Assembly (NCBI RefSeq): GCF_008692785.1
Contig: NZ_VXJV01000002.1
Span: forward strand, 186,001-250,000
Origin: Salmonella enterica subsp. diarizonae
Lineage (GTDB): Bacteria > Pseudomonadota > Gammaproteobacteria > Enterobacterales > Enterobacteriaceae
Direction of reading: 5' to 3'
Length of the DNA stretch: 64,000 bases
Part shown: positions 31,431 through 40,400 of the stretch, one piece after another
Numbering within the stretch: position 1 is the first letter of the stretch
Layout of the letters: each line of letters opens with the position of its first letter
Program-made: the position numbers and the translations under genes
The notes under the pieces: model-generated
The model's input: the letters and a program-made list of their open reading frames with translations, nothing else
Told to the model about the DNA's origin: nothing
The model's database searches: none

Positions 31431-32001
31431 GTTGTTCCACGGGAATGATGCGAACGGGAATGGTGTTCAAATCCCATTTCCAACTGTCGGGCGTCTCATT
31501 CACCGGACGTAATTCGATGCAGTGCGTCGGACACGGAGCGACACACAGATTACAGCCGGTACAGAGATCGCTCATGACCGTGTGCATGGCGCGCGTTGCG
31601 CCGACGATAGCGTCAACCGGGCAGGCCTGAATGCATTTTGTGCAACCAATGCAGTTATTTTCATCAATAATTGCCAGCATACGTACCGGCGCGGCCTGCT
31701 GTTCTTCACCATCGCATGGCTGCGGCTCTACGTTTAGCAGCTCTGCAATTTTCAGCATGACGCCCTCGCCGCCGGGCGCGCAACGATTGATTTTCTCACC
31801 CTGGAGACCCACGGCTTCGGCGTAGGGACGGCAACCGGGATAGCCGCACTGACCACACTGGCTCTGTGGCAAAATTGCATCGATTTTTTCAACTACCGGG
31901 TCATCTTCAACCGCGAATCGGCGAGAGGCATAACCCAGAATGGCGCCGAACACCAGGCCCAGAAAGGTCAGGGCGCCAACGGCAATCCAGACAGTATTCA
32001 T
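31423..32001 (-). CDS. rsxB: Electron transport complex subunit RsxB (RnfB)
   Basis: A ferredoxin-like subunit of 192 residues with an N-terminal membrane helix (about 5-24). A [4Fe-4S] region CGQCGYPGC is at about 49-57, and two ferredoxin motifs, [12 protein letters not shown] and [12 protein letters not shown], are at about 117-160. It passes electrons between RsxC and the membrane subunits. Its ATG overlaps the rsxA stop (TAATG). Confidence 0.96.
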   Translation of the reverse strand: MNTVWIAVGALTFLGLVFGAILGYASRRFAVEDDPVVEKIDAILPQSQCGQCGYPGCRPYAEAVGLQGEKINRCAPGGEGVMLKIAELLNVEPQPCDGEEQQAAPVRMLAIIDENNCIGCTKCIQACPVDAIVGATRAMHTVMSDLCTGCNLCVAPCPTHCIELRPVNETPDSWKWDLNTIPVRIIPVEQHA

Positions 32002-32582
32002 TACAACTTCACCAAACCACTAAAGCCCATAAAGGCCAAAGACATTAATCCTGCGGTAATCAACGCTATCGCGTTACCACGAAAAGGCGCCGGCACATCC
32101 GCCACGGCAAGGCGTTCGCGGATGGCGGCGAACAGAACCATTACCAATGAAAAACCGACGGCGGCGGAAAATCCGTACAGCGCCGACTGAAGAAAGTGAT
32201 GACCGAGATTAATATTCAGTAACGCTACGCCCAGAACCGCACAGTTAGTGGTAATCAGTGGTAAGAAGATGCCTAACAAGCGGTATAATGCCGGGCTGGT
32301 TTTTCGTACAACCATTTCGGTAAATTGCACGACCACGGCAATGACGAGGATAAAGGCCAGCGTCCGCAGATAAATCAGATCCAGCGGAATAAGTATCCAG
32401 GTGTCGATAAGCCAGGCGCATATCGACGCCAGCGTCATGACAAAGGTCGTCGCGAGGCCCATCCCCATGGCGGTTTCCAACTTTTTGGATACGCCCATAA
32501 AGGGACAAAGGCCCAGAAACTTGACCAGTACAAAGTTATTGACCAGTACAGTTCCGACAAAGAGCAGCAGGTAATCAGTCAT
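32001..32582 (-). CDS. rsxA: Electron transport complex subunit RsxA (RnfA)
   Basis: First gene of the rsxABCDGE-nth operon: a 193-residue inner membrane protein with six helices, homologous to RsxE and NqrE. The cysteines of LGLCPFMGV and ITTNCAVLG sit at the centre of the membrane and ligate a shared [2Fe-2S] in Rnf complexes. A hairpin region and the ydgK gene lie upstream on the same strand. Confidence 0.96.
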
Positions 32583-32593
32583 GTTTCGGCCTG

Positions 32594-32636
32594 AAATAAA
32601 AAAGCCGCCTATTATCTGTCAAACTACCACAGGCGA
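32594..32636 (-). terminator. Probable terminator of ydgK
   Basis: On the minus strand GTCGCCT and AGGCGGC form a stem (one G-T pair) around a loop of about 20 nt, followed by TTTTTTATTTC. It sits between ydgK and rsxA and may separate the two units. Confidence 0.5.
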
Positions 32637-32658
32637 CAACAGGTTAACTGTAGGGTTA

Positions 32659-33099
32659 TTACGGATTAACAAACGTTGTTTTGACGCGCGCTGAACGTTT
32701 GAGATAAGGTACAATGAGCGCCGTCGCCAACAGTGGAAAGAGTAGCTGGCGCACGGCAAAGGCATCTGATACGGGCGAAAAGGCAAATGCTTTAACCGCC
32801 AGTAAAACCGACACCAGCAGCCAGATAATGTAATGCTTCGGCACGCAGCGTCTGCGCTTGAAGAATGCAATCGTCAACCACAGGGTATAGTACCACATAG
32901 CGATAGCGGTAATAAATGAAATGCCCCATAGCAGTAAATTACCGGTTTCCTGTCCGCTAAGCGTCTTGAACGTTTGCGGTGTGGCAAGCGCCATAACGTA
33001 GAGTAATAACGCCAGCGAGGCGCTCAACAACGCGACTAACAGCCAGGCTAACGGGCCAAGAAGCCAGCCTCCGATTCGTTGTGGCGGTGTTGTGGTCAT
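32659..33099 (-). CDS. ydgK: DUF2569 inner membrane protein YdgK
   Basis: A 146-residue inner membrane protein with four predicted helices (about 10-37, 57-80, 90-105 and 112-130). The start MTTTPPQRIGGW at 33099 has SD GGAG; 14 upstream in-frame codons are not family-like. Its function is unknown. It lies directly upstream of the rsx operon in enterics, with no known role in that complex. Confidence 0.88.
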   Translation of the reverse strand: MTTTPPQRIGGWLLGPLAWLLVALLSASLALLLYVMALATPQTFKTLSGQETGNLLLWGISFITAIAMWYYTLWLTIAFFKRRRCVPKHYIIWLLVSVLLAVKAFAFSPVSDAFAVRQLLFPLLATALIVPYLKRSARVKTTFVNP

Positions 33100-33187
33100 A
33101 TCTTCTCCGGGGTTACGCGCGTTAACGGTTATGCCGCTCATTTTGGGGCAAATATTATAAGGTTTTTAATGTCAAACGCTACTTTCT

Positions 33188-33403
33188 TTATTGCACATAG
33201 CGCCAGACGGATTGCGGGACCTGACCTACATCAAACAAGCGTCCTCCGGAGACCAGTTCGGCACGGCGGTGATCCGCAGCGCGATACATATTAATAATAT
33301 CCCTGTCATCAGTAAGGGTATAGTTAAGGTGGTCGAACAGTTTTTCCAGACTTTCGAGCGAACTAATTTTGCGGAATTTTAATAGATAATCCTGAACAGT
33401 CAT
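33188..33403 (-). CDS. cnu: Hha/YmoA-family H-NS co-regulator Cnu (YdgT)
   Basis: A 71-residue all-helical protein that binds H-NS or StpA and strengthens silencing of AT-rich genes. In Salmonella, YdgT and Hha repress SPI-2 and other virulence loci. The start [14 protein letters not shown] at 33403 matches the E. coli Cnu N-terminus; 23 in-frame codons upstream are discarded. The conserved surface residues around [15 protein letters not shown] (about 46-60) are those that contact H-NS. Confidence 0.96.
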   Translation of the reverse strand: MTVQDYLLKFRKISSLESLEKLFDHLNYTLTDDRDIINMYRAADHRRAELVSGGRLFDVGQVPQSVWRYVQ

Positions 33404-33472
33404 ATAAAGTTGATCCATATTAAATATAATGCCAACGAAGTAGTCACTGATAAAAAATAAACAAAATCGCAC

Positions 33473-33701
33473 CAGTGAGAGGTCAGGGGTGCAGGTAAAA
33501 CGGGAATATTCTTACCGGTAAAGAGTCAGGCGCCAAATGGCGCCTGGGGCGAAAGGTTAACGCGCTTTCCTACAACAGGCAATAAACGTCAGACCAGGAT
33601 AGAACATATTTCGTTTTTTTGGCCGATTTTTGACTTTTCCCGGCACGCCTTACGACACCGTTCACCGTGCCGTGCGAAAACGCCTTTGCGTTATCTGATG
33701 C
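33473..33701. other. cnu-blr intergenic region with hairpins
   Basis: No gene seen. A perfect hairpin CAGGCGCC (33527-33534) / GGCGCCTG (33539-33546) around AAAT lies here, and a second dyad, CGGCACG ... CGTGCCG (about 33645-33674), lies nearer blr and could end its transcript. Neither has a clear U tract. Confidence 0.5.
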
Positions 33702-33827
33702 TTACTTCTTCTGAACGGAAGCAACGGGTTCTGGCGGTTGGTAATTGTCAATATGATTGGCAATACCTAAAAGAATGACCGAGATAACGAGAACTATCCA
33801 CCCTGTTAATTCAATCAGACGATTCAT
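33702..33827 (-). CDS. blr: Small divisome-associated membrane protein Blr (41 aa)
   Basis: A single-span inner membrane protein that in E. coli interacts with cell-division proteins (FtsL and others) and affects beta-lactam tolerance. The 41 residues begin MNRLIELTGWIVLVISV; the helix is at about 7-25 and the tail (NYQPPEPVASVQKK) is periplasmic. It is conserved between cnu and ydgJ as in E. coli. An in-frame ATG 12 bases upstream (33839) would add MSSI; neither start has a good SD. Confidence 0.9.
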   Translation of the reverse strand: MNRLIELTGWIVLVISVILLGIANHIDNYQPPEPVASVQKK

Positions 33828-34034
33828 TATTGACGACATTTGCTTTGATTTATCCATAAACACAGAGAGTAAATGTTACTTTCCTGGCGAACGGTCGGCA
33901 AGAGGGATGGGAACGATTTCAAACTCTGTTCTGTAACAAGTTAATCATCAGATGCTACGTTGTTGGTCAGGACGCTATTGCGGCTAATGGTACGATGGTG
34001 TGGAATAGCGATATCTAAAACCGGAGGCAGTGAG

Positions 34035-35075
34035 ATGAATGACAAAATCCGCGTTGGGTTAATAGGTTATGGTTACGCCAGTAAAACCTTTCATGCGCCC
34101 TTAATTATGGGAACGCCAGGGTTAGAACTTGCGGCGGTATCCAGCAGCGATGAAACGAAAGTGAAAGCAGACTGGCCGGCGGTGTCCGTGGTCTCTGAGC
34201 CCCGACATTTATTTAGCGATCCGCATATCGACCTGATTGTGATCCCGACGCCCAACGATACCCATTTCCCGCTGGCGAAAGCCGCGCTGGAAGCCGGTAA
34301 GCATGTGGTGGTTGATAAGCCCTTTACCGTGACACTGTCACAGGCACGAGAGTTGGATGCGCTTGCGCGGAGCACCGGCCGGGTACTTTCAGTCTTCCAT
34401 AACCGCCGCTGGGACAGCGATTTTTTGACGCTGAAAGCCTTGTTGGCGGATGGCGTGCTCGGCGAGGTGTCTTTGTTTGAATCCCACTTTGATCGTTTCC
34501 GTCCTCAGGTGCGCGACCGCTGGCGCGAGCAAGGCGGGCCGGGAAGTGGTATCTGGTACGATCTGGCGCCGCACTTGTTGGATCAGACCATTCAACTTTT
34601 TGGTCTGCCGGTCAGCATGACGGTGGATTTAGCGCAACTGCGTCCGGGCGCGCAATCTACGGACTATTTCCACGCGATTTTATCTTATCCTCAGCGCCGC
34701 GTGATTTTGCACGGTACGATGCTTGCCGCAGCGGAGTCAGCGCGATACATCGTTCATGGTTCGCGCGGCAGCTATGTAAAATATGGCCTTGATCCCCAGG
34801 AAGAACGGCTAAAAAACGGCGAGCGTTTACCGCAGGAAGACTGGGGATATGATATGCGTGACGGCGTATTGACCCTGGTTGAGGGAGAGACACGCAAAGA
34901 AGAGAACTGGCTTACGTTGCCGGGTAACTATCCGGCATATTATGCCGCCATCCGCGATGCGTTAAACGGTAATGGTGAAAATCCCGTGCCGGCAAGTCAG
35001 GCGATTCAAATTATGGAGTTAATTGAACTGGGCATGGAATCGGCAAAACATCGCGCGACGCTGTGTCTTGCCTGA
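34035..35075 (+). CDS. ydgJ: Gfo/Idh/MocA-family oxidoreductase YdgJ
   Basis: A predicted NAD(P)-dependent dehydrogenase of 346 residues. The Rossmann fingerprint VGLIGYGYASKTFH begins at residue 6, and the catalytic EKP-like motif appears as DKPFTVT (about 92-98). The Gfo/Idh C-terminal domain covers about 125-345. The start at 34035 has SD GGAGG; 25 upstream codons are not family-like. The substrate is unknown. It is convergent with add. Confidence 0.93.
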   Translation: MNDKIRVGLIGYGYASKTFHAPLIMGTPGLELAAVSSSDETKVKADWPAVSVVSEPRHLFSDPHIDLIVIPTPNDTHFPLAKAALEAGKHVVVDKPFTVTLSQARELDALARSTGRVLSVFHNRRWDSDFLTLKALLADGVLGEVSLFESHFDRFRPQVRDRWREQGGPGSGIWYDLAPHLLDQTIQLFGLPVSMTVDLAQLRPGAQSTDYFHAILSYPQRRVILHGTMLAAAESARYIVHGSRGSYVKYGLDPQEERLKNGERLPQEDWGYDMRDGVLTLVEGETRKEENWLTLPGNYPAYYAAIRDALNGNGENPVPASQAIQIMELIELGMESAKHRATLCLA

Positions 35076-35149
35076 GATTTAGCATTTCTCCGCCTGGGAT
35101 AGCATTAAACCGCAGGCGGAGAGAGGGCGTTAGCGTCAATAAAGCAATC

Positions 35150-36151
35150 TTATGCCGCGGCCACTTTTTCGCGCAGCGCACGTTTTTCGCCATCGCTCAG
35201 GAACGCCATTTCCAGACCGTTAATCTGTGCCTGGCGAATCTGTTCGCGGCTCAAGCCTGCCGCGGGCGCGGCAACGTGATATTCATGGATAATATCTACG
35301 CCCTGAACAGCCGGATCGTCCGTATTAAGACTAGCGAGAACGCCATGCTCAAGGAAGATTTTGAGCGGATGGTCTGCCAGCGATGCGACGGTACTGGTCT
35401 GAATATTCGAGGTCAGACAGGATTCAATACCGATACGTTGCTGCGCAAGAAAATCCATTAACGCGCGATCTTCAACGGCTTTTACGCCATGTCCGATACG
35501 TTCGGCCCCCAGTTCGCGAATTGCCTGCCAGATACTTTCCGGTCCTGCGGCTTCGCCAGCGTGAACGGTAATATGCCAGCCCGCATCGCGCGCCCGGTTA
35601 AAGTGCGACAAAAACAGACTGCCGGGAAAGCCCAGCTCATCACCGGCTAAATCCAACGCGATGATCTTCTCTCTGTGCGCCAGCAGCGCATCAAGCTCCT
35701 GTAAACATGCCGCCTCGCCGAAGGTACGGCTCATAATGCCAATGAGTCGCGCCTCGACGCCAAACGTGTTACAGCCGTCGCGTACGCCGTCGATAACGGC
35801 TTCAACCACGCCTGCAATCGGTAACTGATGCGCCATCGCCATATAACCGGGCGAAAAGCGAAGCTCAACGTAATGCAGGCCGTTACGTGCGGCATCTTCA
35901 ATATTTTCAAAGGCCACGCGACGGCAGGCGTCAAGCGATGCCAGGACTTTTACCCCCCAATCGAGCTTAGAGAGAAAGCTTACTAAATCGGGTTCGGTTG
36001 AGGTGACCTGAACATGCGGAATCAGCGTTTCCAGCGTTTGGGCGGGAAGGGCGATGTTGAACTGGCGACCAAGATCCAGAATTGTTTGGGCGCGAATGTT
36101 GCCATCAAGGTGGCGGTGGATGTCAGTCAAAGGAAGCGTAATATCAATCAT
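35150..36151 (-). CDS. add: Adenosine deaminase
   Basis: Hydrolyses adenosine and deoxyadenosine to the inosines for purine salvage. The 333 residues start [10 protein letters not shown]. Zinc ligands His12 and His14 are in DIHRHLDG, the third is in HVTVHAGEA-type segment [10 protein letters not shown], and the metal Asp is in SLNTDDPAV. The first four codons of the longer frame are not used in E. coli. The active-site glutamate follows as HAGE. Confidence 0.97.
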   Translation of the reverse strand: MIDITLPLTDIHRHLDGNIRAQTILDLGRQFNIALPAQTLETLIPHVQVTSTEPDLVSFLSKLDWGVKVLASLDACRRVAFENIEDAARNGLHYVELRFSPGYMAMAHQLPIAGVVEAVIDGVRDGCNTFGVEARLIGIMSRTFGEAACLQELDALLAHREKIIALDLAGDELGFPGSLFLSHFNRARDAGWHITVHAGEAAGPESIWQAIRELGAERIGHGVKAVEDRALMDFLAQQRIGIESCLTSNIQTSTVASLADHPLKIFLEHGVLASLNTDDPAVQGVDIIHEYHVAAPAAGLSREQIRQAQINGLEMAFLSDGEKRALREKVAAA

Positions 36152-36367
36152 GGGCGCACTCAATTTTTAATAAAAGTGCGCACCATTATACTACAGATTG
36201 GTAATCCTCTGGAGATTTTGGAAAAACGGAGCCATTACGTTGCAACTTCGCGAGGGCGCGGGAGAAATTTTGTACCATTTTCTTTATCGCGCCCCGGTCA
36301 GCTCACAGGGGGAGTTGCTGTCATCGCATCTTAGGATAAAGGGTCAACCCCCCGCTTGTAGACGGTA

Positions 36368-37540
36368 TCAGCGAACGGTGCGGATAGCATTAATTAATCC
36401 GTTGACGCCTTTTTCAAGTTTCAGGCGAGGGCATCCGGCATTCAGACGTACAAATCCCCGGCCTTCTGCGCCATAGGTATCGCCGGGCATAATGGCGACT
36501 TTCTCCCGGTGAATGAGCGCGTTCTGTAATTTTTGATTGTCAATGCCGAGCGGACGGAGATCAATCCAGGCCAGATAGGTCGATGGCGGCGCTTGCCAGT
36601 TCAACGTCGGAAAGGCGTCATTCAGCGCCTGCTCGATATAGCGCATATTAGCCGCCAGATAGACGCGTAACGCATCCAGCCACGGCGCGCCGTGCTGATA
36701 TGCGGCAATATGCGCCGTGAGCGAGAGCACCGCTGGCGAGGAGAGGCCGTCACGACCTTTTAAGGCGGCCAGGTAGCGTTCACGGCTTGCGCTATTTTCA
36801 ATGATTCCATAAGCGCCGGTTAATGCCGGGATGTTGAAGCTTTTCGAACCGGAGGAGAGCAGCGCCCAGTCTCCGCGCGCGACATTGCTCCAGGGAATAT
36901 GCGGCTGGTTTCCCCATACCATATCCATGTGAATTTCATCGGAAATCACCCGTACGCCATGGCGCTCGCACAGCGCTGACATCGTTTCCAGCTCGTCACG
37001 CGTCCACACTTTACCGGTGGGATTCTGCGGACTGCACAGCAGCAGGATTTTGCTTTCCGGACGCGCCAGCGCCGTCTCCAGTTTTGCCATATCGCAATGC
37101 CAGGCGTTGCCTTCTTTCTCCAGCGGGACGGGAGTGACGATGCGATGGTTGCCTTCAATCGCTTTATAAAAAGCATCATAAGCGGGAGTATGAACTACCA
37201 CGCCGTCGCCTTCGTCGGACCACTGGCGGATAAGCTCGGACGCCATATAGATAACGGAAGGGCCGTATACAAGGGCGCGTGTATCAATCGTGGTCTGATG
37301 ACGTGTCGCAAACCAGTGGGAAATCGCCCCTAAAAACGCCTCATTTTTCCAGCGGCTATAGCCTAGTACTCCGTGGGAAAGGCGCTGGTTTAGGGCCTCC
37401 AGGATACATGGCGCGGTGGCAAAGTCCATATCCGAAATAGTAAAGGGGAGCAGATCGGCTTCGCCAAAACGATCGGCGACATAATCCCACTGCGTACACC
37501 ATGTACCGCGACGGTCAACTTCCTGTGAAAAATCGAACAT
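36368..37540 (-). CDS. malY: MalY: PLP-dependent beta-cystathionase and MalT antagonist
   Basis: A bifunctional protein in E. coli: it cleaves cystathionine and also binds and inactivates MalT, the maltose activator. The 390 residues match. The PLP lysine is in SSGSKSFNIPALTG (about residue 233), and the aromatic cofactor pocket is in PQNPTGKVW. It is second in the malX-malY operon, nine bases after malX, under MalI control. Confidence 0.96.
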   Translation of the reverse strand: MFDFSQEVDRRGTWCTQWDYVADRFGEADLLPFTISDMDFATAPCILEALNQRLSHGVLGYSRWKNEAFLGAISHWFATRHQTTIDTRALVYGPSVIYMASELIRQWSDEGDGVVVHTPAYDAFYKAIEGNHRIVTPVPLEKEGNAWHCDMAKLETALARPESKILLLCSPQNPTGKVWTRDELETMSALCERHGVRVISDEIHMDMVWGNQPHIPWSNVARGDWALLSSGSKSFNIPALTGAYGIIENSASRERYLAALKGRDGLSSPAVLSLTAHIAAYQHGAPWLDALRVYLAANMRYIEQALNDAFPTLNWQAPPSTYLAWIDLRPLGIDNQKLQNALIHREKVAIMPGDTYGAEGRGFVRLNAGCPRLKLEKGVNGLINAIRTVR

Positions 37541-37549
37541 ATCTCTTCC

Positions 37550-39142
37550 TTATGCCTGAACGGTATGCATCAAACCAACCATTTCATCTTTTACAGACTG
37601 AACCTGCGGGCCGATAACGACCTGCAAATTATGCTGATTGAGCTGTACGACGCCTATCGCGCGATTGTCCTTCAATGCCTGGACATCTACAAGCGACATA
37701 TCTTTCACTGACAGACGTAGGCGGGTGATGCAGTTGTCCAGACTCACGATGTTTTCTGTGCCGCCTAATGCCGCCAGGATAGCAGGCACGTTGTAGCCGG
37801 ATTTTCCTGGCGCGCCAGCGATCGCTTTTTCAATGCTGGTGGCGATCTCCGCCTCGCGCCCCGGTGTTTTGAGGTTAAAGCGTGTAATGGCGAAGCGGAA
37901 AATGACGTAGTAAACCGCAAACCACATCGCTGCCACTACCGGCACCAGATACCATTTTGTTGACAGACCATGCAGGATGCCGAACACCACAAAGTCAATA
38001 ATATTGCCATCTGTATTGCCGATAGTGACGCCGAGAATCGCCATGATGGTAAAGCCCAGCCCGGTCAGCAGAGCATGAATAACATACAGTACCGGCGCCA
38101 CGAACAGAAACAGGAACTCCAGAGGCTCCGTTGTACCGCCGACAACGCAGGCGATTAAACCGGAAATCAATAATCCTTTAATTTTAGGGCGGTTTTCTGG
38201 ACGGGCGCAGTGGTACATTGCCAACGCGGCGCCCGGCAAACCACCGAGAAACGCCGGCATTTTGCCTTGCGATAAGAAGCGAGTGGCGCTTTCAGAGAAG
38301 CCGTGCGTCGTTGGGCAACTGAGCTGAGCCTGGAAAATAGTCAACGCGCCGCTAACGGTATGCCCGCACACTTCTTGCGTACCGCCCGCCTCGGTGAAGC
38401 GAATCAGCGCTACCAGAATATGGTGCAGACCAAAAGGCAACAGCAGGCGCTCGCCGGTGCCGAAAATCATCGGGCCAAAGTCGCCGGCGCTATTGATGAT
38501 ATGACCCAGTCCACTAATTCCCATCGCAAAAACTGGCCATACGAGCGGGATAACCAGGCCGACAAGCCCCATCACGACGGCGGAAACGATAGGTACAAAA
38601 CGCGTACCGCCGAAAAAGGCCAGCGCATCCGGCAAACGAATGGTGTGAAACCGTTCATGCAGCATCCAGACAATAATACCAGCGATAACGGCGCCGAGGA
38701 TGCCGGTATCGATCGAGGGGATGCCCAGAATATTTTGTACGTTATTGGCTTTCAGCACCGCCGCATCGGTGGTCGGCAGAATGCCTTTTGCCGTGAGCCA
38801 GAAGTTGACCGCAAGGTTCATTACCGCGTAACCGACGAACCCGGCAAACGCGGCGACGCCTTTGTTTTCTCGCGCCAGACCGAGCGGAATCGCGATACAA
38901 AACATCACCGGCAGGAAGCTAAAGGCAAAAGAACCTACTTTACTCATCCAGGTGAAGATAGCCTGTAGCAATGGATTACCCAGCACAGGGAGCAGGGTAA
39001 TAACGTCGTGGCTACTGAGCGAGCTGCCGATACCGAGCATAATGCCGCAGAACGAGAGCAAGGCGACGGGCAACATAAACGTTTTGCCCAATTGCTGGAA
39101 AAATTCCCATAGCGTTATTCTTGGTGTGGTTTTCGTCGTCAT
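37550..39142 (-). CDS. malX: PTS maltose/glucose-type permease MalX (EIICB)
   Basis: A fused EIIC-EIIB sugar phosphotransferase protein of 530 residues. The EIIC domain (about 1-420) has roughly ten helices, and the EIIB domain (about 440-525) carries the phospho-cysteine in DNCITRLRL. It can take up glucose and maltose in E. coli, but its natural substrate is not settled. The gene is divergent from malI, with paired MalI operators and a CRP-type site between. Confidence 0.95.
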   Translation of the reverse strand: MTTKTTPRITLWEFFQQLGKTFMLPVALLSFCGIMLGIGSSLSSHDVITLLPVLGNPLLQAIFTWMSKVGSFAFSFLPVMFCIAIPLGLARENKGVAAFAGFVGYAVMNLAVNFWLTAKGILPTTDAAVLKANNVQNILGIPSIDTGILGAVIAGIIVWMLHERFHTIRLPDALAFFGGTRFVPIVSAVVMGLVGLVIPLVWPVFAMGISGLGHIINSAGDFGPMIFGTGERLLLPFGLHHILVALIRFTEAGGTQEVCGHTVSGALTIFQAQLSCPTTHGFSESATRFLSQGKMPAFLGGLPGAALAMYHCARPENRPKIKGLLISGLIACVVGGTTEPLEFLFLFVAPVLYVIHALLTGLGFTIMAILGVTIGNTDGNIIDFVVFGILHGLSTKWYLVPVVAAMWFAVYYVIFRFAITRFNLKTPGREAEIATSIEKAIAGAPGKSGYNVPAILAALGGTENIVSLDNCITRLRLSVKDMSLVDVQALKDNRAIGVVQLNQHNLQVVIGPQVQSVKDEMVGLMHTVQA

Positions 39143-39192
39143 CTAACGACTCCTTGTTAATAAAGACCGGTGTCAGGTTATGATGGCGAGAA

Positions 39193-39208
39193 GATAAAAC
39201 GTTTTACC
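39193..39208. promoter_or_regulatory. MalI operator proximal to malX
   Basis: GATAAAACGTTTTACC matches the MalI operator known in E. coli. It lies about 50-65 bp upstream of the malX ATG. Confidence 0.8.
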
Positions 39209-39217
39209 AGATTTTAG

Positions 39218-39233
39218 TGCGGCATTAATCACA
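39218..39233. promoter_or_regulatory. Possible CRP site between malX and malI
   Basis: The half-site TCACA is preceded at the right spacing by a weak left half (TGCGG). A CRP site is known at this position in E. coli. Confidence 0.4.
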
Positions 39234-39271
39234 TTACTGACCGATAATAACGCGTATAAAGATAACAGATA

Positions 39272-39287
39272 GGTAAAACGTTTTATC
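39272..39287. promoter_or_regulatory. MalI operator proximal to malI
   Basis: GGTAAAACGTTTTATC is the exact reverse complement of the malX-side operator. It lies 28-43 bp before the malI start and would mediate autorepression. Confidence 0.8.
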
Positions 39288-39314
39288 TGTCAGACTCTGG
39301 AGCGATTTGTTGCC

Positions 39315-40343
39315 ATGGCTATCGCCAAAAAAATCACTATCCACGATGTTGCGCTGGCGGCCGGCGTGTCGGTGAGCACCGTTTCCTTAGTGCTGAGCGG
39401 CAAGGGGCGAATATCGTCCGCGACCGGCGAGCGTGTGAACGCGGCAATTGAACAACTGGGCTTTGTGCGTAACCGCCAGGCGTCCGCGCTGCGTGGCGGG
39501 CAAAGCGGCGTTATCGGTTTGATCGTTCGCGATTTATCGGCACCGTTTTATGCCGAATTGACCGCAGGATTAACGGAAGCACTGGAAGCACAAGGCCGTA
39601 TGGTTTTTCTCCTGCACGGGGGTAAAGATGGCGAACAGCTAAACCAACGTTTTACCATGTTGCTCAATCAGGGGGTGGATGGCGTGGTGATCGCCGGTGT
39701 GGCGGGCAGTAGCGAAGCGCTGAGAGCCCAGGCCGACGCACAAGGGATTCCCGTCGTGTTTGCGTCACGCGCCAGCTATCTTGATGATGCGGATATCGTT
39801 CGGCCTGATAACATGCAGGCAGCGCAGCTCCTGACGGAATACCTTATTCGTCAGGGCCATCAGCGCATCGCCTGGCTGGGAGGGCAAAGCGCATCTTTAA
39901 CCCGCGCGGAGCGCGTGGGCGGCTATTGCGCGACGTTGTTAAAATACGGTCTACCGTTTCACAGCGAGTGGGTCGTGGAATGCACTTCCAGTCAGAAACA
40001 GGCAGCAGAAAGTATTACCGCGCTGTTGCGATACAATCCGACCATTAGCGCTGTCGTTTGTTACAACGAAACCATTGCGATGGGGGCGTGGTTTGGGCTA
40101 CTGAGAGCAGGACGACAGAGTGGCGAGAGCGGTGTCGATCGTTATTTTGAGCAGCAGGTGTCGCTGGCGACGTTTGCTGATGTTGCGGAGAATGCCCTCG
40201 ACGACCTGCCGATTATCTGGGCCAGTACGCCGGCGCGAGAAATAGGCTATACCCTGGCCGAACGAATGTTGCAGCGTATTGCTCACGACGAGCACCATTT
40301 GCGGAGTCAAACGATAGCCGCTCGCCTGGTGACGCAAAAGTAG
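39315..40343 (+). CDS. malI: MalI repressor of malXY (LacI family)
   Basis: A LacI/GalR-family repressor of 342 residues. The HTH is at about 7-28 (ITIHDVALAAGVSVSTVSLV), followed by the hinge QASALRGGQ and a periplasmic-binding-like core. It represses malXY and itself; the inducer is unknown. The start context is TTGCC ATG without a strong SD. It is divergent from malX. Confidence 0.95.
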   Translation: MAIAKKITIHDVALAAGVSVSTVSLVLSGKGRISSATGERVNAAIEQLGFVRNRQASALRGGQSGVIGLIVRDLSAPFYAELTAGLTEALEAQGRMVFLLHGGKDGEQLNQRFTMLLNQGVDGVVIAGVAGSSEALRAQADAQGIPVVFASRASYLDDADIVRPDNMQAAQLLTEYLIRQGHQRIAWLGGQSASLTRAERVGGYCATLLKYGLPFHSEWVVECTSSQKQAAESITALLRYNPTISAVVCYNETIAMGAWFGLLRAGRQSGESGVDRYFEQQVSLATFADVAENALDDLPIIWASTPAREIGYTLAERMLQRIAHDEHHLRSQTIAARLVTQK

Positions 40344-40367
40344 AGGCTGAGCGTTGTTCGGCGTAGA

Positions 40368-40392
40368 CCGGGTGCAGCGTCGCTGCACCCGG
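40368..40392. terminator. Hairpin between malI and ydgA
   Basis: CCGGGTGCAGCG (40368-40379) pairs perfectly with 40381-40392. It lies 24 bp past malI and 9 bp past the convergent ydgA stop, so it can serve both genes. No long T tract is present. Confidence 0.6.
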
Positions 40393-40400
40393 CAAGGCGA

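Noticed and set aside
38303-38968. 221-codon ORF opposite malX
   Set aside because: It is a shadow frame of the EIIC domain, with no SD or family resemblance.
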